DNA from: Flavobacteriales bacterium
GTDB taxonomy: Bacteria > Bacteroidota > Bacteroidia > NS11-12g > UBA9320
DNA length: 64,000 nt
Reading direction: 5' to 3'
NCBI GenBank assembly: GCA_020635435.1
Contig: JACJZU010000004.1
Location: 434,001-498,000, forward strand
Positions 1-7,976 of the stretch are shown one piece after another. Every line of letters starts with the position of its first letter. The stretch's first letter is position 1. The position numbers and the translations under genes were made by a program. The notes beneath the pieces are model-generated. The model was not told where the DNA came from. It made no database searches and worked only from the letters and a program-made list of their open reading frames with translations.

Positions 1-116
1 TTACGTTCGTGAAATCCGTAGAATAATCCAAAGACTGTTATGTCTGTTAAGGTAGATAAAGCATGAGTATATGCTCGAGATCTGAGAGTGTTTCCTGCTA
101 GTAATAGTAATTTCAT
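1..116 (-). CDS. Start of a gene cut by the left edge (possible formyltransferase-like)
   Basis: An open frame starts with ATG at 116 and runs off the left end; 38 codons are visible. Its start overlaps the TGA of the cytidylyltransferase gene in an ATGA arrangement, so it is translationally coupled to the phosphoramidate-type operon. The visible N-terminus (MKLLLLAGNTLRSRAY...) is a short hydrophobic strand followed by a Gly-Asn-Thr-Leu-Arg turn, which loosely recalls N10-formyl-THF-dependent sugar formyltransferases. That resemblance is weak, and the fragment is too short to assign a family. Codon use is AT-rich like its neighbours. Confidence 0.6.
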   Translation of the reverse strand, partial: MKLLLLAGNTLRSRAYTHALSTLTDITVFGLFYGFHER

Positions 117-898
117 GTAGTATGATTATAGAATTGAGATAATACTCCCTGACGGTCTAACTCAATTATTTGTTCATAGTCTTCATTAGTGTCGAATTCT
201 AGCCAACCTTTCTCGGTCCATATTGGCTTAACGAGGTGGAGATTGTTGATAATTGCTTGTAAGAAATCGGTCATGTAGACGTTTTCAAAAGCACGATTGT
301 TTAGCCAAGTTTTCCCGCTATAGTTTGCTTTGCCGTCAAAATAAGTTTTTTTGAATATATCAGATCCAATTGGGGATAACCTGATTATACCTACATACCG
401 GCCATCTATTTCTTTCACAGGTGGGGCCTCTTGACCAATTTCAGTAATATTATTTTCCGAATTTATTCGAAGACTCTCTGTGTCAAAATCTATTCTTCCA
501 TACCGCTTATGCCAGTAGTCCTGCCATGAGGAATCTACTACAACTCCAATGTCTGCTATAGATTGAATTGTCTTCCGTAGAACATTATCTTCGAAAAGAA
601 TATCAGCATAAGATATGATTACGTCGCCATTTATTTGCTCTGAAGCGCAAAATAAGCTTTCCACCATATTTGTGCTTGCGTACATAGGGTTGAAATATTT
701 CCTAGTCCCTGGAATGTCGATTTTTTCGGCATGAAATCCGGAGATTATGGATATGTCTTGGACTCCATTTCTTCGATATGTGTCAACTTGATGCTGAAGT
801 ATAGGCTTCCCAAATACCTCTAACATTCCCTTCGGTAGCTCTTGAGTATATTTCTTCAGGCGAGTTCCTGAACCTGCTGCTAATATAATTGCCTTCAT
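113..898 (-). CDS. Sugar-nucleotidyltransferase-fold enzyme, probable CTP:phosphoglutamine cytidylyltransferase
   Basis: The 261-residue protein has the nucleotidyltransferase signature AAGSGTR at residues 7-13 followed by the PK pair at 22-23. It also has the NMVESL segment and the C-terminal GWLEFDT motif typical of the LicC (phosphocholine cytidylyltransferase) subgroup. Established knowledge: Campylobacter jejuni Cj1416, of this family, joins CTP and L-glutamine phosphate to give CDP-L-glutamine during O-methyl phosphoramidate synthesis. Inference: this gene does the same, because the glutamine-kinase-like and gamma-glutamyl-hydrolase-like genes lie just upstream on the same strand. Taken alone, a phosphocholine or other phospho-group cytidylyltransferase is equally likely. 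Start ATG at 898; its stop overlaps the next gene by ATGA. Confidence 0.75.
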   Translation of the reverse strand: MKAIILAAGSGTRLKKYTQELPKGMLEVFGKPILQHQVDTYRRNGVQDISIISGFHAEKIDIPGTRKYFNPMYASTNMVESLFCASEQINGDVIISYADILFEDNVLRKTIQSIADIGVVVDSSWQDYWHKRYGRIDFDTESLRINSENNITEIGQEAPPVKEIDGRYVGIIRLSPIGSDIFKKTYFDGKANYSGKTWLNNRAFENVYMTDFLQAIINNLHLVKPIWTEKGWLEFDTNEDYEQIIELDRQGVLSQFYNHTT

Positions 899-907
899 TA
901 GTTGAGT

Positions 908-1492
908 TTATTGGGAAGTATTCACCAGTTTTAACAAGAGTTCCTCTGTAAATTCTAATTCCTTAATGAGAATCCATCTAAAATAGTCCTGGTGAGAATC
1001 TTCTATTTTGTTGAAAATGCTGCACAAGATGTCATTGAGCTTTAGTAAGGAGTTAAGATATTGAAGCTTGCTTGTTTTTTCATAGCACAGTATGAGTACA
1101 ATTCCAAATTTTAAGTAATTAATATTTTGATGATATTTATTTTTGTCAATCGGACGGAAATTTTCGTCGTAATTTTCGAAAATTTTTCGCACCACTTCAA
1201 ATCTCTTTAGAAGCAGGTTGATTTGATTGAAATCAGTTTTGTCATCAATTAGATTATCTATCCACGAATCTAAAATGTCTTCGGTTTCCGTGTTTGATTT
1301 TGCGGATTTGTCCGATGATGTTTTGAGTGATGATATTACAAAATGTTTTCCGGTCCTGATTTGTGCAAGATAATGACGCCGTGTGGTTTTATAAGTCTCT
1401 ATGAATTGAATTCCCTGAAATTGGGAATATGAATAATTAATTTTATCAGTTAACGCGTTACTTGTTATGTAAAAATAGTCTGTTGATGGCAT
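908..1492 (-). CDS. Unknown 194-residue protein within the phosphoramidate-type operon
   Basis: I do not recognise this protein. It is soluble-looking, has no signal peptide or transmembrane segment, and is rich in Lys, Asn, Ile and Leu. The C-terminal half (about residues 80-190) appears mostly helical. It lies 9 bp upstream of the cytidylyltransferase and 29 bp downstream of the hydrolase gene, in the same direction, so it is very probably co-transcribed and may serve the same pathway. No cysteine or histidine cluster suggests a metal site. Its AT-rich composition matches the rest of the island. Start ATG at 1492. Confidence 0.7.
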   Translation of the reverse strand: MPSTDYFYITSNALTDKINYSYSQFQGIQFIETYKTTRRHYLAQIRTGKHFVISSLKTSSDKSAKSNTETEDILDSWIDNLIDDKTDFNQINLLLKRFEVVRKIFENYDENFRPIDKNKYHQNINYLKFGIVLILCYEKTSKLQYLNSLLKLNDILCSIFNKIEDSHQDYFRWILIKELEFTEELLLKLVNTSQ

Positions 1493-1521
1493 AGGATAAA
1501 TACCCTTTATAGGCGGTTTAG

Positions 1522-2148
1522 CTAAAGTATTCTAAATAGTTTGTGAATTAGTTCTGCAGTCCAGGTTTGATAAGGGTGGGTTCTTTCAGGGTGCCACATT
1601 ATGCCTAATAAATTGTCACCTTGGACAGCTTCTATTGTGTAATCTTCAAGACAATGTGCAATTGCCGACAGTTTGGAGGGTATGGTTTCTGGCAACAGCT
1701 TGTTATTGTGGTAAGAATTGACAATTCTGATTTCGTCAAGTAAGTTGATCTTATGTTGTTTTGCGACGTGGATTTGAGCGAATTCCAGCGATTGTTTTTC
1801 AACTGTTCCTCCAAGATAATTGTAAATAAGTTGTAGGCCTCTACATATTCCAAGTACGGGGAGGCTATTTTTAATGGCGTATTTCAATATTGTTGTTTCA
1901 GTTATGTCTCGAATTGGGTAGTCACCGAGGTTGTCTCCTCCCGTAAGTATGAATGAATTTATTCCCCATTTTTGGATAAACGCTACAGCGTCTGACCCCA
2001 TATTTGGAATATACATCCAACTTGCATTGGGAAGTAGGAAGTGCATGTAGTTAATCCAATCCTGTGCAACTGAGTCTCGTGGTTCAGGATATGAATTGGC
2101 TTCTGTAATGCGCATTGTGATGCCGATTCTCAATTCCGATTCGTCCAT
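1522..2148 (-). CDS. Class I glutamine-amidotransferase-fold hydrolase, probable gamma-glutamyl-CDP-amidate hydrolase
   Basis: The 208-residue protein belongs to the peptidase C26 (PuuD-like) group. The oxyanion motif ILTGGDN is followed by nucleophile Cys102 in GICRGLQ and the His186/Glu188 pair in MWHPER. Family members cleave gamma-glutamyl amide bonds. Established knowledge: Cj1417 of Campylobacter hydrolyses CDP-L-glutamine to cytidine diphosphoramidate plus glutamate. Inference: the same reaction here, since the gene sits directly between a Cj1418-like and a Cj1416-like gene. ATG at 2148 is preferred over an in-frame TTG two codons earlier. The gap to the upstream kinase stop is about 19 bp. 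Confidence 0.8.
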   Translation of the reverse strand: MDESELRIGITMRITEANSYPEPRDSVAQDWINYMHFLLPNASWMYIPNMGSDAVAFIQKWGINSFILTGGDNLGDYPIRDITETTILKYAIKNSLPVLGICRGLQLIYNYLGGTVEKQSLEFAQIHVAKQHKINLLDEIRIVNSYHNNKLLPETIPSKLSAIAHCLEDYTIEAVQGDNLLGIMWHPERTHPYQTWTAELIHKLFRIL

Positions 2149-2167
2149 TTTCAAAGTGATTTCTTGA

Positions 2168-4555
2168 TCAAATTAAATTTATTGGTTCAAGTTGATTTCT
2201 TTGGCAATCCAACAAGCAATGACCTGCGGATATTATTCGTTCAAACGGCTGTTCGCCACAACCAATGGCAGCGGGAAGGTTGTATTCTGCGCAACGAATT
2301 GCCATATGAGAATTAGCGCCACCGTATTTGGTGACCAAACCAGCTATGTTTCGAGAAAATATCCAATCATATCCTGGGTCAGCTCCTTCAATACAAACTA
2401 TTTTATTTTGAAGGTCAGGTATTTCATTAGTATAGGGGTCAAGAAGCACAATTGGAGCTTCAATTCTTCTATTACCTATGAAATTTGGGCTGCTTCGTTG
2501 CTGAGGTACAACATATAAGTCTCGCTTGGATCGGATCAAATAACTCAGTTTAAAGGAAGATCCTACTGCATATCTTTTTAGTGCTTTGTCTATTTTTTTT
2601 ATGTAGTACTTCTTGTCCTTTTTTGTTAGAGGGGAGAAAAGTATACTTTTAATTTCATCTAGCGTGAGCATCGCCATTTGTTCGCGATTGAAGCCATGAA
2701 TTTTACCCCATGACGCAATGATCTCTAATACCGAGGATAAATGTTTTGTAAAGATGAACTTGGCGTATTCTCTGCCTACAATTGCCTTTCTCGCGTATTC
2801 TATGAGATCATCGGCTGAAATCAGATCAAATCCTTCTTCAGCGAGAAGTATATCGAGGTCATCTCTTTCTTTTTCGGTTAGCTGAAATGTTGTAATAGGA
2901 ACTGGAGTAATCGGGTCTCCTTCAAACAGATCTTGACGATCGTGATACCTTGGGGACAGTATGTCATAGCTGCTCGGTCGAAGATGCCCATAAATATTTA
3001 GAAAATCTTCTTGTGACATCTTACCAGAGTGGACTTTGTAGAAATCTTCACTGAGCTCTCCGGCTACAGTTTTGAAGCTTCGTCTAAATAAAGCTATTCG
3101 ATCTTTTGTTATAACCTCCCTTTCGATTGCAGACCGAATCAAGGTCTCGGCAATGAATGCATGACGTGCGATAATAGCAAACGGAAGTGTTCCGTATCTC
3201 TTACATTCTCCCAGTAAAGTATTTGCATAATCAGAAAGAGAGAATGGGTCGTCCAATTCAGGTTTATCCATTATACTCTGCAGCCGGACCAGTTTTTCTA
3301 TGTTTTTAAGAGCGATATTAAGTGAATTATCGGGTGTGTTTTTAATCGCTTGTCGGGTGAGACTTCTGATTGCGCTTTTAAATTTCAATAATTCATTTCT
3401 AGTAAGTAGTCCAGGGTATCTTTTTTGAAAGTTGTCTTCAAATTTGAAATCATATGCCGTTGGTACCACATCAAATTCTATCTTGTCAGCTAAGTGAGGA
3501 TTTTTTTCTAGACGTTTAATATAGGCATTCACCAATTTGTCGGAAATCGTTGCGTCTAAACCTTCTGGAATAAACGAATTCATGCTATTCCTCACGTCTA
3601 TATATGTTCGCCCGAACAGAGATATCATTAATTCAACATTGGGCATTTTTCGATATCCCATTTTCTCCCTAGCAATTCGCCATGTGCTTTTAGTTATGAG
3701 TTCTCTGTACAGAGACATCGATAAGGGATGTGGAATGACTCCGATCATTTCGGCTGGATTCCAATCTGGCATAAGGCCAAGTAATGTTTTATTGCCAAAG
3801 AGGTTAGGCCTTGGCTTCATTAGCTTTCCTACGTAGTCGTCTAAATATTTAATTCTTGTTGAAACAAGGGCATTAACATCATGTTGCCAATTTTCGGATG
3901 TAGTTATTGGTCTTACCTGAAGAAGTTGTATTTGCTCAAATTTGTCAATTGCAAATTCAATATCAAGAGGGATTCCTTTGTAAACTGACTCCAACTTGAG
4001 TACTAAATTAATGGCAGACACCAAATACGGTGAATCAAAGTCATCTTCTTTTACACCATTGTAGATATACACTGTTTTGTTAATGCTTAAACCATTAGTA
4101 ACGGTGTCAGTTTCGCCTGAGCTATCATCATAATTAATGACGTAATACGGCGAGCCATCATCGAGTGCCTTTGTCATAATTACTCCGCTCATCACTGAGT
4201 CACGAATCATAGGTTGTATTAGGACCTGATTTTTGACATTGTCGTCGTAGGACTTTACTACATTACTGATTGCATTAATGATGGCTTTTTCATTGTTTCT
4301 GTCGATATTCAGGAAACTATCGAAAGCTCCGGCCATGGATTGAAGCATCGAGTCTTCTGCTAGAGCGCTGCTTCTTATCGCCAAATATTGTGATTCATGG
4401 TAATGTTCTTTGATGTGATTAAGAATATTTCGAGAATTTTGTTGCCAGTCTTCTACAGAAAAGTAGTAAACTTTTGGAATAGGGAATCCCATTTCTGTAA
4501 GAAAAGACAGCGTTTCTGCTTTTGTTCCTTTGATACCTGTATTATTTGATGTCAT
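2168..4555 (-). CDS. PEP-synthase-like phosphotransferase, probable L-glutamine kinase
   Basis: The roughly 795-residue protein has the architecture of PEP synthase/pyruvate phosphate dikinase. An N-terminal ATP-grasp (AIRSSALAEDS near residue 60, ending at LLQVRPI near 215) is followed by a long central region and a C-terminal phosphohistidine domain with GGANSHMAIR, His750 being the phosphorylated residue by homology. It lacks the C-terminal PEP/pyruvate barrel of true PEP synthase. Established knowledge: Cj1418 has this layout and phosphorylates the amide nitrogen of L-glutamine, releasing AMP and phosphate. Inference from the adjacent hydrolase and cytidylyltransferase: same activity. The alternative is a rifampicin-phosphotransferase-like or other dikinase. 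ATG at 4555 follows the upstream stop by 2 bp. Confidence 0.8.
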   Translation of the reverse strand: MTSNNTGIKGTKAETLSFLTEMGFPIPKVYYFSVEDWQQNSRNILNHIKEHYHESQYLAIRSSALAEDSMLQSMAGAFDSFLNIDRNNEKAIINAISNVVKSYDDNVKNQVLIQPMIRDSVMSGVIMTKALDDGSPYYVINYDDSSGETDTVTNGLSINKTVYIYNGVKEDDFDSPYLVSAINLVLKLESVYKGIPLDIEFAIDKFEQIQLLQVRPITTSENWQHDVNALVSTRIKYLDDYVGKLMKPRPNLFGNKTLLGLMPDWNPAEMIGVIPHPLSMSLYRELITKSTWRIAREKMGYRKMPNVELMISLFGRTYIDVRNSMNSFIPEGLDATISDKLVNAYIKRLEKNPHLADKIEFDVVPTAYDFKFEDNFQKRYPGLLTRNELLKFKSAIRSLTRQAIKNTPDNSLNIALKNIEKLVRLQSIMDKPELDDPFSLSDYANTLLGECKRYGTLPFAIIARHAFIAETLIRSAIEREVITKDRIALFRRSFKTVAGELSEDFYKVHSGKMSQEDFLNIYGHLRPSSYDILSPRYHDRQDLFEGDPITPVPITTFQLTEKERDDLDILLAEEGFDLISADDLIEYARKAIVGREYAKFIFTKHLSSVLEIIASWGKIHGFNREQMAMLTLDEIKSILFSPLTKKDKKYYIKKIDKALKRYAVGSSFKLSYLIRSKRDLYVVPQQRSSPNFIGNRRIEAPIVLLDPYTNEIPDLQNKIVCIEGADPGYDWIFSRNIAGLVTKYGGANSHMAIRCAEYNLPAAIGCGEQPFERIISAGHCLLDCQRNQLEPINLI

Positions 4556-4557
4556 TT

Positions 4558-5898
4558 TCAATTAGGTTCAAGCTCTTTTAGTATAGCGTAATAAATGTTT
4601 TCACTTGCTGATTGGTTGTGTGGAGGAATAAGAACATTTTTGATAAACTGAATTCTTTGGGGCTCCATGTCATCCTTGTCAAGAAGAACTTTTTCTTCAA
4701 TAAATCTTATAATTTCTGTCTCATTATCTGCTTGGTATAGATTTTGAAATACAAGCCGGCCAAATTCGTTGAATCTATTTTCAATCGATTCATCACGTTT
4801 CATAAAAAGAACTGCTTTTTGGGTATATAAATATTCTACCATGAATGAAGCACTATCATGTATCATTGCATCCGAGGTCAAGAATAAGTCTATGTAGTCT
4901 GATTCATTCTTGATGCCATTCGGTAGCTTATCCCAAGTTTTGTAATATTCTTCGGTTTTATTCAACCCCCAATCGGGATTTTTTATTAATTTGGATTTCA
5001 GTAAAGGATGGGGTTTGAAGGCAATCTGAATCTTGTCCGAATACTTATTGGCAATTCCAAGCATGAAATCAGCGTACGTCAAAAAGTTGGAATAATCTAA
5101 ATCTGAGCCATCTCCGTGTATGGAGTGATGAGGAGCCCAAATTATGCGTTTTAACTTCCTGTCTTTTATTTTCCAAGGGTCCGTTGTGGGTGTATATTTT
5201 TTGTCAATTAATTTGTCAATGCCAGGGTATCCAGTAACTATCACATTTACGCCATTATTAGCAGCAATATTTATGGCAAAATTTCTATGCACTTCTGTTT
5301 CGTAGAACGCTTTCCATAATAAATTTTGGAACAATTGATTGTAGTGCAAGTGTAACGATTTTATTATAACAAATGCGTAAGGGACATAGCAAGTTAAGCA
5401 GTCGAGGAAATTGAAAATATAATACTGAGACTTTGTTAGGCGGTGTGGGTTAGTGAAAAATACAACATCCGGTTGAAGTTCTTTTTTAATGTTTACCCAT
5501 ACGTTTTTTTCTTTATTAAATGTTCTTATAGTGTTGTACCCTTTTTGGCTATAGTTGAAATAGGCTTTTTCCATTTGATCATACATTTCAACTGCACCGT
5601 TTATGATATCGGGGCATATGACTAATGTGGTGTTGTATCTTTTGTCATTTGAGAATAGATTGTACACATAATCATACTTCCAGATGGACTCATGAATAAG
5701 TAGGAATATTACATTTATTTTGTCCTTCTGTCTAATTCTGTTGACTAATTCAGTGTATTTTTTGCGCCTATAATAGAAATAGGGTTTGAGCAGTTTTATA
5801 AGGAATTGGACAAAATTAGAAGCAATTTTATATACATACTGATTGTATTGTTCCGGTAGTTTTTTGGAGATTAATGCGTACAGCCTAGATAACATCAT
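4558..5898 (-). CDS. CDP-glycerol glycerophosphotransferase-family transferase
   Basis: The 446-residue protein looks like the PF04464 (teichoic-acid TagB/TagF-type) family. It has an N-terminal helical, Tyr/Lys-rich membrane-associating region (residues 1-60), then a GT-B-like core with WAPHHSI, AFKPHP and DAMIHDSASFMVEYL. These match the family's conserved His, Lys-Pro-His-Pro and Asp-Ser-Glu motifs. Known members move a glycerol-phosphate from CDP-glycerol; no CDP-glycerol synthesis gene is visible here. Because the next three genes appear to make a CDP-linked phosphoramidate, this enzyme could move a phospho-group from that donor, but this is only inference. It lies 16 bp after the aminotransferase and 2 bp before the kinase. 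Confidence 0.75.
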   Translation of the reverse strand: MMLSRLYALISKKLPEQYNQYVYKIASNFVQFLIKLLKPYFYYRRKKYTELVNRIRQKDKINVIFLLIHESIWKYDYVYNLFSNDKRYNTTLVICPDIINGAVEMYDQMEKAYFNYSQKGYNTIRTFNKEKNVWVNIKKELQPDVVFFTNPHRLTKSQYYIFNFLDCLTCYVPYAFVIIKSLHLHYNQLFQNLLWKAFYETEVHRNFAINIAANNGVNVIVTGYPGIDKLIDKKYTPTTDPWKIKDRKLKRIIWAPHHSIHGDGSDLDYSNFLTYADFMLGIANKYSDKIQIAFKPHPLLKSKLIKNPDWGLNKTEEYYKTWDKLPNGIKNESDYIDLFLTSDAMIHDSASFMVEYLYTQKAVLFMKRDESIENRFNEFGRLVFQNLYQADNETEIIRFIEEKVLLDKDDMEPQRIQFIKNVLIPPHNQSASENIYYAILKELEPN

Positions 5899-5914
5899 TT
5901 AGGTGTTGTGTATT

Positions 5915-7030
5915 CTAATTCTTGTCTTTGTCGAAAAAGCTCTTTATGAACTTTGCGATGATTTCTATATCATTCTGTGTAAGTCCGGGATAGATTGGAA
6001 GACTGAGGCATGTATCTGCGAGCTGTTCGGCTATAGGGAAATCTCCTTTTTTGTACCCCAAATCTTTGTAGGCTTCTTGAAGATGTGGTGGAATAGGATA
6101 ATGAATCAATGTTCCTATACCATTTTTTTCAAGATGTTCTTGAAGTTTTGATCTATTATTCGTCCTAATGACAAATAGATGGTATGTATGCGTTGCTCCT
6201 TGCAAAGTATAAGGTAAAATGAGATCCCCGATTTCGTGCAATGCCTCATGATACCAGCTGGCAATTTGTTGTCTTTCTCTGATCCATTTGGGTAAGAATT
6301 TCAGTTTTACTGAAAGAAATGCGGCTTGCAATTCGTCAAGCCGTTTGTTGAACCCAATGATTTCGTTGTGATATTTGACCGTTGAGCCATAGTTCCTCAT
6401 AGTTCTTAAAAATTTGTCGATGTCTGGGTCGTCTGTTGTAATCGCTCCAGCATCACCCAAAGCTCCAAGGTTCTTGCCCGGATAGAAACTTGTTCCGTTT
6501 ACTTTTCCCCAACCGCCAGTCAAACGGCCTTTAAAGGATGCCCCTTGTGACTGGGCATTGTCTTCGACAATGTAAAGACCGTAATTTTTTGCGATGTCGC
6601 TAATTAGATCCATTTGACATGCCTGGCCGTATAGATGTACAGGCATTATACATTTGGTTCGTGATGAAATGGCATTTTCAATTTCATTAGGATTGATATT
6701 GTATGTACGTGAATCAGGTTCTACAAATATTGGTGTCGCACCTACATAGGAGACCGCTAGCGCAGTTGCGATGTAGGTGTTTGAAGGTAGTATCACTTCA
6801 TCCCCTCTCCCTATGTTTAGCGCTTTCAAAGCTAGATGTAAGGCGTCGAGTCCATTACTAGTACCGATACAATAGGTTGTTTTGTTGAACACGGCGTATT
6901 CCTGTTCAAATGCTTCCAGTTTTGCCCCTTGTATGTACCAATTGCTCTCCAAGACCTCTTGAAATGCACGTTGTAACTCAGTGCCAATATTAGAATTGGT
7001 TGGAGAGAGATTTAAAAATGGGATTTTCAT
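5915..7030 (-). CDS. fdtB: DegT/DnrJ/EryC1 sugar aminotransferase (FdtB/QdtB-like)
   Basis: This 371-residue PLP enzyme has the classic family features: TSNGLDALHLAL, LPSNTYIATA, VEDNAQSQGA and the Schiff-base lysine in SFYPGKNLGALGDAG. Members of the FdtB/QdtB branch aminate C3 of a dTDP-3-oxo-6-deoxyhexose with glutamate as donor. The upstream partner genes (3,4-ketoisomerase and N-acetyltransferase) make this the amination step of dTDP-Fuc3NAc or dTDP-Qui3NAc synthesis. ATG at 7030 is chosen because it forms an ATGA overlap with the acetyltransferase stop; an upstream in-frame ATG at 7063 would overlap that gene by 37 bp. The sugar epimer cannot be read from sequence. Confidence 0.85.
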   Translation of the reverse strand: MKIPFLNLSPTNSNIGTELQRAFQEVLESNWYIQGAKLEAFEQEYAVFNKTTYCIGTSNGLDALHLALKALNIGRGDEVILPSNTYIATALAVSYVGATPIFVEPDSRTYNINPNEIENAISSRTKCIMPVHLYGQACQMDLISDIAKNYGLYIVEDNAQSQGASFKGRLTGGWGKVNGTSFYPGKNLGALGDAGAITTDDPDIDKFLRTMRNYGSTVKYHNEIIGFNKRLDELQAAFLSVKLKFLPKWIRERQQIASWYHEALHEIGDLILPYTLQGATHTYHLFVIRTNNRSKLQEHLEKNGIGTLIHYPIPPHLQEAYKDLGYKKGDFPIAEQLADTCLSLPIYPGLTQNDIEIIAKFIKSFFDKDKN

Positions 7031-7575
7031 GCTTCTACTAATTTCTCGTCCACAACACACCACTTTTTCCCTAGATTATCTATGAAGAAATTCTTCTCAG
7101 AGATCATTTTGCTGCCATCTACATTTAGCCATGCAGTTTGCCTTCCTGGATTACCCACAAATAATGCTCGCGCCGGCACGTCCTTTGTAATCACACTGCC
7201 TGCGCCTACCATAGCATATTCTCCTATCTCCAATCCGCCGAGAATCGTTGCTGCCGCCCCAATTGAGGCTCCTCGTTTGATAGTGGTATTAAGAAAAGAA
7301 TCTGGGTATACCTTGGATCTTGGAGTTCGATCGTTTACAAAAGTGACATTCGGCCCGATAAATACATTGTCTTCTATTCGAATACCATCCCAAATATATA
7401 CACCGGATTTTATGGTAACATTGTCGCCTATCATCACGTCATTTTCAATAAATACATGACAATTAATGTTACAATAGTCACCAATAACAGCTTCCTTCAG
7501 TATTACGCAGAATTGCCAAATTGAAGTATTCGTGCCAACTTTGGTTGTCTGGACATCGGCAGTATGATGAATCAT
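7027..7575 (-). CDS. fdtC: Left-handed beta-helix sugar N-acetyltransferase (FdtC/QdtC-like)
   Basis: The 182-residue protein is built from hexapeptide repeats (for example VIGDYC, MIGDNV, RIEDNV, EIGEYA) that form a left-handed beta-helix trimer, with the usual end VPARALFVGNPGR. It resembles the acetyl-CoA-dependent acetyltransferases that act on dTDP-3-amino-3,6-dideoxyhexose. Start and stop both overlap the neighbours by 4 bp (ATGA), so the three-gene amino-sugar block is translationally coupled. It should act after the aminotransferase encoded just downstream. Confidence 0.85.
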   Translation of the reverse strand: MIHHTADVQTTKVGTNTSIWQFCVILKEAVIGDYCNINCHVFIENDVMIGDNVTIKSGVYIWDGIRIEDNVFIGPNVTFVNDRTPRSKVYPDSFLNTTIKRGASIGAAATILGGLEIGEYAMVGAGSVITKDVPARALFVGNPGRQTAWLNVDGSKMISEKNFFIDNLGKKWCVVDEKLVEA

Positions 7576-7976
7576 ATGATTTTCTTGAATTGGCTATAAT
7601 CTCTTATGTAGTCTTTCTCAGTGTACTCCATACTTGCAAGACAAACTTGAACTGCATTGTGAGAGTATTGCATCTCTCGCCAACACAACTTTGGGATATA
7701 TAATCCTAGGTTCGGTCTATCTAGTACGAACTGATGTTTTTCGCCACTGGAAAGCTCTGTGTCCATTACGATTCTTCCCGCAGTAGCAATCAATATTTGT
7801 TCGAGTTCGAAATGAGCATGTCCGCCTCTTCGGACACTTTCAGGCGTGTAATAAGTCCAATAAACCCTTTGAATAATGAAGGGTAGAGTTTCTTTTTCTG
7901 CTACTGATATGTAGCCTAGACTAGGGTCGCCAATTTGATCGAACTCGATGATGTAAGGTCTTGGAATATTTGACAT
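7572..7976 (-). CDS. fdtA: dTDP-4-oxo-6-deoxyglucose 3,4-ketoisomerase (FdtA/QdtA, WxcM-like cupin)
   Basis: This roughly 134-residue cupin of the WxcM-like family has the core motif RRGGHAHFELEQ, which carries the paired active-site histidines. It isomerises dTDP-4-oxo-6-deoxyglucose to the 3-oxo sugar, the first committed step toward Fuc3NAc or Qui3NAc. Whether it is an FdtA (galacto) or QdtA (gluco) type cannot be told here. ATG at 7976 is chosen over an in-frame TTG at 7991. It is the first gene of the minus-strand operon and overlaps fdtC by ATGA. rmlA and rmlB, needed to make its substrate, are not in the window. Confidence 0.85.
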   Translation of the reverse strand: MSNIPRPYIIEFDQIGDPSLGYISVAEKETLPFIIQRVYWTYYTPESVRRGGHAHFELEQILIATAGRIVMDTELSSGEKHQFVLDRPNLGLYIPKLCWREMQYSHNAVQVCLASMEYTEKDYIRDYSQFKKII

